Of a stretch of 64,000 bases of DNA, positions 47,921-59,895 are shown in pieces; within the stretch, counting starts at the first letter, position 1, and every line of letters starts with the position of its first letter. The position numbers and the translations under genes were made by a program. Where the stretch lies: positions 3,047,001 through 3,111,000 of the forward strand of contig CM032815.1 of NCBI GenBank assembly GCA_019155185.1, in the 5' to 3' direction. Source of the stretch: Beaufortia kweichowensis. Lineage: Eukaryota; Chordata; Actinopteri; Cypriniformes; Gastromyzontidae. The notes under the pieces were generated by a model, which saw only the letters and a program-made list of their open reading frames with translations, searched no databases and was not told the DNA's origin.

Positions 47921-49476
47921 AAGCACCTCGGTCTGCAGGTCACAGTCCAGGACACTGAGATCTTCCAGAGACTGTTGACAGCATCTCAGTGGATAACCTT
48001 TAAGACGAATAAAAGATAAATTCCAGTAAAAATATGATATATACATTTCTGTATTTACATGGAGATGTTTAAAGAAGTAGATGGATCACATTAATATAAA
48101 GGTGTGTGTTTGAGACAGGGTCATAGCCAATTTAAATTATTGTATGTTAGGAGTCCAGAATTTCTGTCTATGACTCTGGTTGGAGAAAAGATCATATCTT
48201 TAGCTCTTTGAAATACTCACACAACATTATGAAGAGCAGGAGAACAGAAATTACCAGCAGAGATAGACATAGCCATCTGAATATCAAAACTCAGACCTAT
48301 AAAAAGTGATTTGAGGAGAATTACATAAACACATTCTGATATTGTTGATGTTTTTATTGGATTCAGCAAATATGTCTATACAAACATGCAATACCTCTAA
48401 ACTTCTCATAACAGTCAGCAGGGGACATGTGGAGCACAACTGCTTTGTTCAGAGACGAGTGGTTTACCCAACAGGAGTCAGGAATCGGATATCACAGAAG
48501 ACGCATTTAAATATGAATGGAGGGTAATTGATCCATCTGGGTTGGTTCTGTTAGTGTTATATGACTGAAAGATGTTCTTGATTTCTCTATTTTTCACAGA
48601 ACCGTGAGAAACACACATTTGGACATGCTGGAAAGAGGTTAAAGAAAAAGAAAAGTTAGGAATAAACTACTTATGGATCAGGAAAACACATGAAATAGCA
48701 TCGATACTTATTGCATTAATTTGGCAAACATTTATTATAATTATTGTAATGGCTCACTAATAACATTAACTATTGTTTTTGCTACCCAAAAAACCTCTTC
48801 AGATGGTGGTGTCAATCTCCTGATAGTACAGCTGTACGTGCCAGCATCATTTATCTAAAGATTTGACATCTTAAATATTTCATTAGTCTGTGGAATCCTA
48901 ATTAATCTGATATGATCCTCACATGACTGATTTATCCATGAACTCACACGCAGTTATACACACACAGCATTGTCATTTTTTTATCAGCATCAGCATCATT
49001 TAATGGACTGTAGTTTCAGCTGATATTAACTGATAATCCACGATGAATCCTGAGATCTGGAGTGTCAGTGAACACAGCTGAAACGTCAGAGAAAGAAATG
49101 TATGTCACATCATGAGACATTCACTTTAAACATGTGGTAATATAGTTGGTTGTGAAAGCTCAATTTTCAGTATTCATGGAGTTTATGTGGTTTTACAATG
49201 TAAGACTCTACACTAAACCGTAATTCTTTAGATGCAATTGACATTTTTGTTACTAGAAAACAAAGACAGAAGCATCCAACAGTCAAAAGAAAACATGTTG
49301 GGGATTTCTGGACAGAAAACAAAAAGCAGACAGTATTTCAGCATTAATTTCTTAATTTTCTAGCCGCACATAAACTACAGTACACACTGGCAGATCTTTA
49401 ACATGTTAAGGAATACTGCAGATAAAATGAATCTAACTTGAGGTCATAAAGATTTACATTTTAAAATTCTTACCAT
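47921..49476 (-). pseudogene. Broken V+C1 receptor copy between A and B (D)
   Basis: All parts of a receptor of the A/B type can be found in order on the minus strand: start codon next to a donor (49474-49476), a signal-like exon (about 49258-49312), V domain (about 48790-49077), a shortened C1 piece (about 48391-48635), a TM exon (about 48222-48297) and a tail piece (about 47930-47998). It is not functional. In the V domain the codon for the first Ig cysteine reads TGA (49016-49018), and a second in-frame stop TAG lies at 48855-48857. The C1 piece has lost the strands with the first cysteine and tryptophan. The tail has lost the residues of the ITIM core. The V part resembles receptor B, the C1 part receptor A. 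Confidence 0.8.
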
Positions 49477-50845
49477 ACTGTAGGTCAGGCCTGTTTCCAG
49501 CGGGGAGAGAATAATGAAGCTGGGGCTTCTGTGCTGTTGGTTATAAGGGAGGTGTGGTTTCCGCATTCTGCACAATGAGAGAAAATTGCAAAAAAATTAA
49601 GAGAAAGTTAAAGAGGAATGAGTTTTTCTATGTGTTGTTTTATATATTTATTACTTTTAGGCCAAACAGAAATCTAACATTTTCATTGTTTTTTCCACAA
49701 ATGAAATAAACTTTGCTGCCATTTTTGCTGCTAATAAATTGCTAATTTATTTCTAAAATATACAATCCAATTGATTAGATTTTGTATAAAAAAAGATAAC
49801 AGTAACAGTAGTTCACGTTACGGGGCATCACTACCTCATTATGTGAATGCGACTTAACTGACGCATTAAACGTCTAGTTATTTTAACCAGACCAAGTGAG
49901 AAAAAGAAAAACAAATGTGGTAAGGTAAATGTTGGTCAAAGGAAAATGTGCAAATGTGTGTTATAACAATGACAGTTTGGGCACAAATTTACTGACTATG
50001 CATTCATTATCACATCTAACACAAAGTTAGTGTGAACTTGTAAAATTAGTTGTATTTTATTTAGGTTGCGATAGTTAAAGTAAAATGCAGTGACAGATTT
50101 TTAGTAAAAAACACAAACAATATGGTTTAGGTGAAGTGTATGACTGAGATGCAGTGTTGTGCAAGCAACTCTACAAGTTTTACTTTAGGTGAGAAGACTC
50201 ATGCAGTGTTGTGGGTCTAAAAATGCATCACAGCACATGGAAATTCAAATGTCTTTGCAGACCTCATTTTCAACCTCATTGTTTATTCCGAGACCGCTCA
50301 TCTTCATCTTCTGATTGGGCAGCTGAACTGCAGAAACTGTGAGGTCTGGTAATTTTAACCACACGGTGTGGGAGGTAGCGGAGATGTGTTGAAGCAGGTG
50401 CACAAAATGCTCATGTAGGTCATATGACGAAAACACATCAAGGCGACGCACAAAGTCAGTGTACAGCTGCATTTACCTAATACCTAACTTTCAAGCTAAA
50501 TGTTGGTTTTTGTGTGTTGAATAGAGCCACCTTAAACCTACACGGAGACCATAACATAACATAAATAGTTTTATTTATCAATTAGTTTATTGTTTTGTGT
50601 TAATGTGCATGTTACATGCGTATTCACATTTTTGTTGACTATACTAAGTTTACATTTTATGGAGTAGTCACACATGCCACCATGAAAAATACATGACTTT
50701 TATTTTGTATTTTCACTTTCAAAAGAGGCTCAAACAGATTTTTAATTATAAGTTATACATCTATACATTGAACAAACTGTCAGGCTACCAGGATAGTGAA
50801 CGAGATACAGTAAATATAACATATGACAGTAATTGTAAAATGTCT
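49477..50845. other. Spacer between pseudogene D and receptor B
   Basis: No convincing exon. A short open frame at 50245-50472 (minus) has no recognisable domain. Confidence 0.5.
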
Positions 50846-53071
50846 TTAATTTGTGTTCAGAGGTGACCAGACTGCACTAGGGCTGCGGCTGCACGGGACT
50901 GGATGATGATCACCCAACGATGAATAAAATACTTCAGACTGCAGGTCAGTCTGGTTAACAGACTCAGGCGTGACTCTAACCTCCACAGGAGACTGAGGTT
51001 GTGCTCTTTCTGAAAAAAAAATAATGATCAAAACAATGCACACAAACCTTGAAACGCTTGATCAATAGTTGTTTCATCCAGAATAAATCATAGCTATGAC
51101 AGCTTCAACCAACGACAACAGAATAACACATCACAGTCAGTCAGGGACTTTTTTCCAGCAGAAGGACAACTTTTAGTGATTTTACTTAAGTAAAGTTGCA
51201 TTGATTCATATTGTTAGGCTTTAGTATTTGTATTATGTGGTAAAGGTTTTATAAAAGCAGTAAGGTACTTAAGGCTACGTCTTATTATCACGAATAATAC
51301 ACATCCGGTTTGCCTAACAACGGCCTTTAAGTCAAAAATACTTCAGTGTTACAGTGTATAGGTTTTTGTTACAGTGTATCAGATTAACAGACAATTGAGG
51401 TCATTAGATTTTAACCAGTAACCAGGAAGTGATACTAAGCGTGGGAGATTTGTGGCTCATCGTGTATATGGAGGTAAAGTAGATTACTAATTTTGTAATT
51501 AATTGACTCTCATCACCCACAATAAAAACGAATAAATCACTCGCCTGTTAATGACTGGGGAATTTAGTTTTCTACTTGGGATATTGTCTTGTCCTAATTC
51601 ATTTCCTGTTTTTCGGCTATAAAAAACACATTACAGAACCAAAGAAAAGTGCACACACTGACATCATGTTACTTACTGCAACATTTACATGTGACCGCAA
51701 TAATCACACAGACAATCAGCACAGCCGAGACGACAAACACCACAGTCACAGTCACGTCTACAAAGATAAAGAACAGACATTGCAAAGGCCTGCTATACAT
51801 TTCTACTGCTATTAAATGTCTACCAACAATATGTATTCATTGATTGATGAATATATAACACATTTTTAAACAGACTTAAATATGAAATGCCGTTAAACTT
51901 ACCCCTTTTTTCGTAACAGACAGAGCTGGATATATTGGCCATGATTGGTTTGTTTAGAGATGAGTGATTTATCCAGCAGTAAAAGATTGTTTCAGTAAAC
52001 ATATGTGCCGGTAACTCGAGGTAGGATTTCTGAGTAAACGATCCATCTGCGTTTGTGCTGTAATTCGCAACTTTGTGTGAGAATGAGCTGTTGATGATTT
52101 CTCCATCTCTCATCCACTGTTGTTTAAGAGAAGCTGGATAAAATCCCTCAGACGTGCAGAGAATCCCTGGTAATCCATTAGACCCCCTCATACAGGACAT
52201 AAACACTACAGAACGCTCTGCAAACAGAGTAAAGATGTATGTACACATTTACAATATTCTTCCAATAATGCTGCAACTGACTTACCAATAACAATAATTG
52301 TTGTTCTTTCCTCCCACAGAACCTCTTCAGGTGGTGGTGTCAATCTCCTGACAGTACAGCTGTACGTGCCAGTATCATTAAACTGAAGATTTGATATTTC
52401 AAATGATGTTTTATTAGTCTTTGGTTTCCTAATGAATCTAATATTATCATCACAAAATTGACATATCCATGACTTTACATACAAGTATGAACACAATGTG
52501 TTATTATGTTTTTTTAATGTCACTGTGATGATGTCACAGTAATTTGCTGATAAATAGTTGCAGCTGATATTGGCAGAATGTCTCTGGTGGTAATAAAGAG
52601 TTGTAGTGGCATTTATTGCTGAATGGAGAGCATTTCCAAAAACTGCAAAAAACAACAGAACAGAAAAAATGCACAGTTTAGCTTTTTACATTTTGTGCAA
52701 TATGCTGTCTTCTTTGTTTTAGCCTTATTTAATTCTGTTGAAAAGATTTCGTATAAACATTCAAACATATTTATAGAAAACATTTGCATTACCAAAAATC
52801 GAAGACAGAAGCATCCATCCACGACACGCCAGAGAAAAACACTGCAAAGATGTTTTAATGCATTCAATTTTTGCAATAAACCTGTTTATAATTTTCTGTT
52901 TTAATTGAAGCTACATTATTGTATTATTGAGATATGTTTGAGAAACATTGATCTAGAAACAGTGACATGAATTGTTATCGTGCAGTGATACAACAATGCA
53001 CATATGCAATTGTTTACGCAAAAACACGAACAAAATTAAACATCATGAATGTTGCATTGTACACATACCAT
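50846..53071 (-). CDS. V+C1 immunoglobulin receptor with ITIM tail (receptor B)
   Basis: Type I receptor, 322 aa, paralogue of A. Exons: start codon 53069-53071, signal 52793-52841, V 52286-52642, C1 51903-52217, TM 51677-51757, tail 50846-51009; in frame throughout. The V exon is 357 nt, exactly as in A. V cysteines 45 and 113, plus Cys68, Cys78 and Cys81 between them, close to the extra disulfide positions of CD28/CTLA-4; TPPP at 119-122. The C1 domain has Cys157, FYP, Trp171, Cys217 and the same CWINHSSLNKP block as A. TM about 245-265. The tail has VFYSSL (295-300), an ITIM aligned with that of A (E-x-x-Y-S-x-L-G-x-H-x-P-V). Unlike A, C1 and TM are on separate exons. Inhibitory function is inferred from the motif. 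Confidence 0.85.
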
Positions 53072-54163
53072 AATTATCCGTGATAGTCTCCTAGCAGTCT
53101 GATAAGAATGACACACATCATCATCCCTCCATCCAGAGGAAGTGCAGGTTGTAGCTGCTGTCTCACTTTGTTTTACAGAAAGCGTCTCATGGGTGTGATC
53201 TGGTTTATGGGGTTGATTTCCTCTTTAAGTAATGCGACAGACGGCAAGTTAAAAACAACAGATCACCGCGCTTCCTAGTCTTTTCTTGGGTTTGTTTTCA
53301 CACAGTTTACAAAAGTTTTTTTCCATGACTATGGAGAGTAAGTAAAGTACACAAACAAGGCCCAAACAAGACTCCCAGGCCCAATTTCAGTTACAATATT
53401 TTTAAGTCTTTCATTTTTATTTGCTTATTCTAATTTGTTTTTCTTCACTTATTTCAACCATCAAATCTAATTGATCCTATTTAATACAATCTCTATTATA
53501 TCAGCATCTTTTTTGTTAAGCAGTGAAGTATTAAATTTGCAACTGACTTCACAGCTGTGTGACGTTCAGACTATACGAAAAGGATGTAAAAGGTAACTTG
53601 CATCATATGTGCCTGTCAACCGTGAACACTGTGTGGGCAGGACTTGGAAATTCAGTTTGAGATCTCTGCACAATTAGCGAAGTTTCTAAATACATCAGTG
53701 TTGTATATTTATATAAATAGCATCTACTGAATGTAGAAGTATGATGACTAAGTATGATGAGCAGAAGTGTGAGATTAGTTTTATTTTTTAAAGTAGCAAA
53801 ACTTTCTCACAGAAGGGTGTCATGTATTACATTTATTATTATTATTTATTATCAAAAACAGTATAAAACAAGTCATATGACAAAAAGTGAAAAGACAGAC
53901 TGCTAATATGCTTGGGATTTAATATGATGTCCCTGCTCATAATCACAAACTTAGTACTTTAGTGGTTGCACTGTATAGTGCTGAAATACTAAACTTCAAG
54001 TATTTAAAGTGCCTGCTTCTGTTATAAATGATGGATTTTTAACATCAAACACAAAAGCATTTAAAAGAAAAAGATACACAAACAATACTCAGCAGAGAAG
54101 ACTGGGGCTAGTTGTCACACAGGGAAGTTGTTGCAATTTAAATGAAGAATAGGTCTGAATAGG
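53072..54163. other. Spacer between receptor B and receptor C
   Basis: Contains the promoter side of B and the 3' flank of C, with no clear site readable. AT-rich, no exon recognised. Confidence 0.5.
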
Positions 54164-56976
54164 TCAGTTCTCATAAATACACTCTTCTCTCTGTTGTTTA
54201 ACAGTAGACTGTGCTGTCTCTGTACTCCGGCGGGCCATGCCAAAACTGAAGTTCTCATACACTTTATTGCTGAATACTACAGATCCATTCGCATCTCGTC
54301 TCCTTTTGTCTGCAAAATTAAACAGTAGTTAAAGTCATGACGGAGACATACACATAAAATTACAGCATATGATATATACAATGTATATAAAGAAATGAAC
54401 CAAACAGGTAACATAGTTGTTGTTTTAAAGATGTATTTGAATACATTTTTTAGTAATGTGTTTTCTGCACTAGAAACCAGTACAAATTCTTGCATCTAAT
54501 TATAGTTATAAATTGGCCTAAACGTTTTCAAAAAACCTCAATACGGTAAAAACAAAGAAATACAAACATCTCCTACAGACAGCCTTATAAAAATTAATAT
54601 AATTATAATGTTATAAGTAATAATTGCAAAAACTAATATTTTAGTAAATCTGTCGCCATCTAGTGGACTTGTCTGGAATCGGTTTTGAAACAGACAAGAC
54701 TGGTAAACAGAGGTCATTTCTTGTTTTATAAAGGCCATAGTAACATCAGTTTCATTAAAATCACTTTTGTTATTAAGGATATTTAATGACAATTACTATT
54801 ATAAGCTGTGAATGCTTGGTATTAGCCACTAAACTACTGTTCTGTTGTGCACTAAAATGCTTTTTTGCAGGTGTGGTCACTATGCACTACATCAAAAATA
54901 TTATTTTCAATGCATTTCTCTAAGTGGGTGTAAAATGACATTTGAGTAAGTTAATGAGATAAAATTTTAGGTGATTTTAAGATTTTAATCTCATGGGGAC
55001 AGAAGGCAGAAATAGACATAAGGGAGTGATGTTATTGAGGTTATAGAGGGGTGACAGGTTGTCACTGTTTCCACAAAACGTGTTTTTTGAACAATTTCTT
55101 AAGTTGCACTACAATGCAAGACTTTTCATGTTTTCCTTTTTTTGTTAATATTATTGAATCTTAGATAATCCGTGTTGAAGTATAATTTTTAACACTTACA
55201 TTTGCAGAGGACAGCACAGAAGATGAGGCTGAAGATGATTCCTGCAGAAGCACTACATCCGATTATCAGCAGCCATAGATTCGGTATGTCAGGACTGTCT
55301 ATGAACACAAAGTCCAATCAGTTTACACGCAAGACTCTTACTGTATTGAATATTTGGCATAGGCAATAAATAAAACACAGTCCAGTATAGTATTATACTG
55401 ACCATAATTATACTGAACTTATGTTGCTGTGTATTGGCTGGCTTTGGTGTTTTGCATTTAAGTTTGTGGTAATAATCAAAATATCCTTTGACTGATGGCG
55501 AAGATTAACAGCATAAATAAATTCTAGTTAATAACTGCAAATTAAGGACAATATCTAATATGATTAAAGTAAATGATCTTTTTTTTTTTTAACCAGTCGT
55601 GTGGTTTCAGCATTGTTTCCACCAACACTGTGGTGGCGGCTAATAAACAGAGGTCACATTGAAAAGCATTTCAGATATCTAAGCGGTCTTTTAATGCCAT
55701 TTAATGTCAGATTATCATGAGTCACAATGTTTTTAGTGTCTTGCATTAAATAACCCACCTGTGTTTAGGTTCAGCTGTATAGTCCTGTTGTAAAACATGG
55801 TCGTATAGTTGTATATGTAGCTGGTCTGACAGGTAATCGTGTCTTTATCATCCCAGTCTGGTTTACACAGATACAGCTCGCTGCTCATGTCTGAAGCAGA
55901 GGACGGGTGAGGTAACCTTTGACCCTCTCTGATCCAGGTGAAGTTCACCTGCTCAGGGTTCAGAGCCTCCAAAGTACAGATCAGATGAATACAGCTGACA
56001 TTACTGCTGTTCAGTCTCTGCAGGGAGAGATCTGCAGATGAATAAAAGAAAGAATTTGACTCATTTTAACATTTTTGAATGTTTTAAAGATGTGATATTT
56101 GTCAACACTACATCATATTAATTCACTGCAAAAAAGTCATTAGTGTTTATCAACCTTAAAACAAGATCAATTTACTTGAAATTGCAAGATATAAAGACAA
56201 ATTTATCATTGGCGAGGTGATAAAACAGAAGTCAAATCTTGTTTTAAGGATATTTAACAAATCAATACCACCAAAAACTTCTCTGTGAAGTTTGAAGTAT
56301 TAGTGACGGAAAGATTACAGTGATATAAAACAGAATAAGAACAAAATTGAATAAATAACATATTTACCTTCAACGTGAAGTGTCACATTGGTGATTATGT
56401 CGACTGATGGTGGTGGAACTATTTTCATATTTTTACACGTGTAATTACCAAAGTCACTGTGCTGAACGTTTTCTATTCTTAGATTATAAGTCTCTTCGAT
56501 AAATGTAAATTGAGGAAGGCATTTTCCATTCGAGGTTCCATTTACATAATTAAAAACATAGATACAAACTGTGCCATTCAAACCATTTTTTCTCCATTCT
56601 ATTGAATTTCTGCCGCTTTTATCAGAAAATAAGAGACAGGGTAGATGAACAGTTTCTCCTTTAAATGCTCTGACAATAATCTGTGCACCTGTAGATTGAG
56701 ATTTAATTTCAGTCTAGCTCAATAACAAGTGTACCATTCAAACACAAAGTAAAAAACTGTGAATTACATGAATTATGACTTTCTTTATGGTTTAATCTAA
56801 CATTTGTTTTGTTTCAATGCATATATTAGATTATGTATTGACGATGTACTGATATATAAAATAAATGAAGGCAACTGATAGATAGAAAGCAAACTAAGAA
56901 TTAACATCCTACCTGTATCTGGCAGATAAAATAAAGTTACAACTATAAGATAACTTAAAAGCTGCTTTAAAAACAT
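54164..56976 (-). CDS. Two-Ig-domain receptor with YxN tail motifs (receptor C)
   Basis: Type I receptor, 300 aa. Exons: signal 56913-56976, first Ig domain 56368-56688, second Ig domain 55759-56031, TM 55200-55298, tail 54164-54309; all phase 1 junctions, in frame. Signal peptide 1-22. Domain 1: Cys39 and Cys106, extra pair Cys63/Cys78, and VPPP at 112-115. Domain 2 has four cysteines (142, 147, 184, 196) with Trp161 in a layout that recalls the second domain of CD2/SLAM-type receptors. TM about 227-250, then KRRR. The tail has VYENF (Tyr270) and ends in IYEN (Tyr298); YxN is a Grb2/Gads SH2 site, as in the CD28 tail. Related to A and B in domain 1 but clearly a different gene. Ligand and name unknown; an activating or co-stimulatory role is inference. 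Confidence 0.82.
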
Positions 56977-57954
56977 GTTGAATAAATGTCCTCTTTGAGC
57001 TGTGCTCAACGTGTGAGACACTTCTGAACACAGACACACACACATACTCTGAGTGACAACTTCCTGTCCATAAACCCGCCCACAGCCTTAATCACCATAA
57101 AAGACGAAAAACAATTCTTCCACAGAGCAAATCAATGAAGATAAACGTTGACATAAATTGCAGATACAGATTACAATCTTTGTATTTTGTTAATATACAC
57201 CATTTGAAGAAAACTGGTCTATGTGGTTATACTCTTGATCAATTTCTGAGAACAGAACTTCCACTTTTTAATCTTGGATTAGGCCATATAAGTCATTGCT
57301 TTACGTAGTCTGCACTGACTTTGAAACAGTCAAAGAGAATAAACTAAGTTAACTAGGTTATTTCAAAAATGTTTTTTGAAACACACATGGCAAAGGGATC
57401 AAACAGGTAGTTTACGTGTTATGTTTATTATGTTTCCCTTTGAAAGGTTATGCTTTCCATGTAAAGGCATGAACACAAGATGCCTAAGACACTGGAAAGG
57501 GAGACCACAATATTTCACAATCCACTCTGAATGTGCAACACACTAATATTAACACAGGACATCTATGAATCACACACACACACAAACATCTGTGGGGACA
57601 TCAGACATCATCATAGAGTCTAGCTGTAAACAATGCTCCCTGTTTGCAGTTTTATGGATTACAAATGATATTACAAGCATAAAAATTTTAAATCTGGATT
57701 TCAGATTTTCAACAGAGACTCGAGAACTTTGAATCACATTGTACATATTTACAATAGAAGTCATTTGCGTTACAGAATAGGAAAGTAGGTGACCCTGTCT
57801 GTAAAAACCAGGCTGTAAGTTTAAAAATCAAATTCTGAGATAACGAGCATCAAAGTTCGAGTTCACCTATTAATTGCACTATTTCAATCTTTGACATAAT
57901 CTTACTCGGTCAATATTAAAGATATCAAGGTTATATTTTCACAAAATGTTCTTT

Positions 57955-58530
57955 ACGTTGTGTCAGCTGATGGTGGTTGAACTATTCTCATATTTTACAC
58001 GTGTAATACCAAAGTCACTGTGCTGAACGTTTTCTATTTTTAGATTAAGAGTCTCTTTAATAAATGTAAATTGAGGAAGGCATTTTCCATTCGAGGTTCC
58101 ATTTACATAATTAAAAACATACATACAAACTGTGCCATTCAAACCATTTTTTCTCCATTCTATTGAATTTGTGCCGCTTTTATCAGGGAATAAGAGACAG
58201 GGTAGATGAACAGTTTCTCCTTTAAATGCTCTGACAATAATCTGTGCACCTGTAGATTGAGATTTAATTTCAGTCTAGAGTAAAAAACAAACTCTAAACT
58301 CTTAAATGTAACAGTAATTTGTCATTACGTTTGTGAGTACACATACTACATTATGTTCTGATATGTTAGTTACATCTAAACAACTGATAGAAAGCAAATA
58401 AAGAATATACGTTTACCTATATCTGGCATATAAAATGATATGTAACATTTTCCCTTACACATACCTGTACACAATGCGATGCTGAAAATGGCAAGGATCA
58501 GGCAAAACTGAAGGCAGCGCCTGCTTTTTT
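57955..58530 (-). pseudogene. Recent broken partial duplicate of receptor C (E)
   Basis: The first-Ig-domain exon of receptor C (56390-56715) is present again at about 57957-58275 with only scattered changes. Two single-base deletions (a T-run near 57995 and in the TAATTACC stretch near 58005) break the frame at the PPP end of the domain. Further upstream are a remnant of the C signal exon (about 58413-58440) and a separate signal-peptide-like exon at 58465-about 58530 with a good donor but no start codon in frame. No second Ig, TM or tail exon was found to its left before receptor C. Confidence 0.8.
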
Positions 58531-59647
58531 TTTAGTTTTCTACATCCATACCTCCAGTTTTCTGCATCTTTGTCATTGCTGCTAATTCAGACGAACCACA
58601 ACACCTCTAAAGACAATTAAAGGTAAATACAAAAAAACTAATTTTATGCTAAAACTTAAATCAGAGTTCAGAACAGCATCAGTAACATCTGTACTAAAAG
58701 CAAGAGATCAGACGGTTTCATATGTATGTTACTTTAATAGGTGTTTAAAGAATAACATTTGCGTCAGCAGACAGTGTAATGACATAAGACTGGGTGAGAA
58801 GGACAATGGCAAAGGTTTCCCTCTCTACACAGGGGTTCAGTAAGGCAAGGCTGCATCAACAACTGGGCTGTAACAATCAAATCCATACATTGCATTATAC
58901 AGTACTAGTGACAATAGATCAAGCACACTCAGAGAAATCAAAACAGGATTTCAGGGTAAGCTTATAAACATACGGTGCCACAACTGCATCTTAAGCCATA
59001 AACTTACATTGTTGTACAGAAAAATGATCATCATTTCATAAACAGGGTGCATATTCGGATTATTAAGACTCGAAACGAGTTGAAATGTGGAAGGTTTGGC
59101 AAAACGGATAATATTGCGTGTTTGCGGTCTAAATGCGTGAAAGTAAAGATGACGTCACGTATGAAGGTGGCAGGCGTATACTGCGCACTACAGAGGTCAG
59201 GGTGTGTGTCTTAAGGAAGTTTTTACAAATTATTCACGTAAAGAAGCAGCCTAGATAGAACTCCTCCATATAAAGCCACCGCGTACAGAAAGACTGAATC
59301 GGAATTAGAAAAATACAGGTACAAAATCCATTACATTCAAGAGACAATCTAGCACAAAAAAGGGTAGTATCATAATCTTTATCTAGCTAATATAGGAATT
59401 TCTATTTCATAGAGGCATTTTGCTAAGAGGCATCATCTAAATAGAAAAAGGAGGGGTGGATTTCATGACAGGGGCATTATGGCATGGGATCATGCTGGGC
59501 TGTTCAAATAAGCCATGTTATCATATAATTCTTGCTAGCATTAACAATTTCGATAAAATACACCCACGTCCCCTCCGAATATGCAGGAGGGGTCTGTTGA
59601 GAATGACATTCATGAGGGGGACACTGGCGAGATGGCAAGATTCATCT

Positions 59648-59895
59648 TTAAGGGGAAAGTTCACCAAAAAAATAAGCATTTATTTCTTTTTAAATCTGTT
59701 TGATTTTCATTTTTCTGAAAACTACTAAAGGATGACTAAGCTGATCTTTATATACTTAATTTAAGTGGATGGCGACCAGAAATCTTCTGTGAAAAATTGA
59801 CAAAAAAAGCTTTTGCAATATTTGTCGTTTATTCGCTTGTGGGAGGTACAAAATGAAGATGAGAACATGTTATTTTTGGCGAACTATCCCTTTAA
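59648..59895. mobile_element. Short inverted-repeat element (MITE, copy 3)
   Basis: Ends of the same type as copies 1 and 2 (AAGTTCACC at the left, GCGAACTATCCCTTTAA at the right) flanked by TTAA. The interior differs from copies 1 and 2, so it belongs to another subfamily or is older. Confidence 0.75.

Noticed and set aside
50245..50472. 75-codon minus-strand frame upstream of receptor B's tail
   Set aside because: No similarity to the Ig genes and no matching splice phases.
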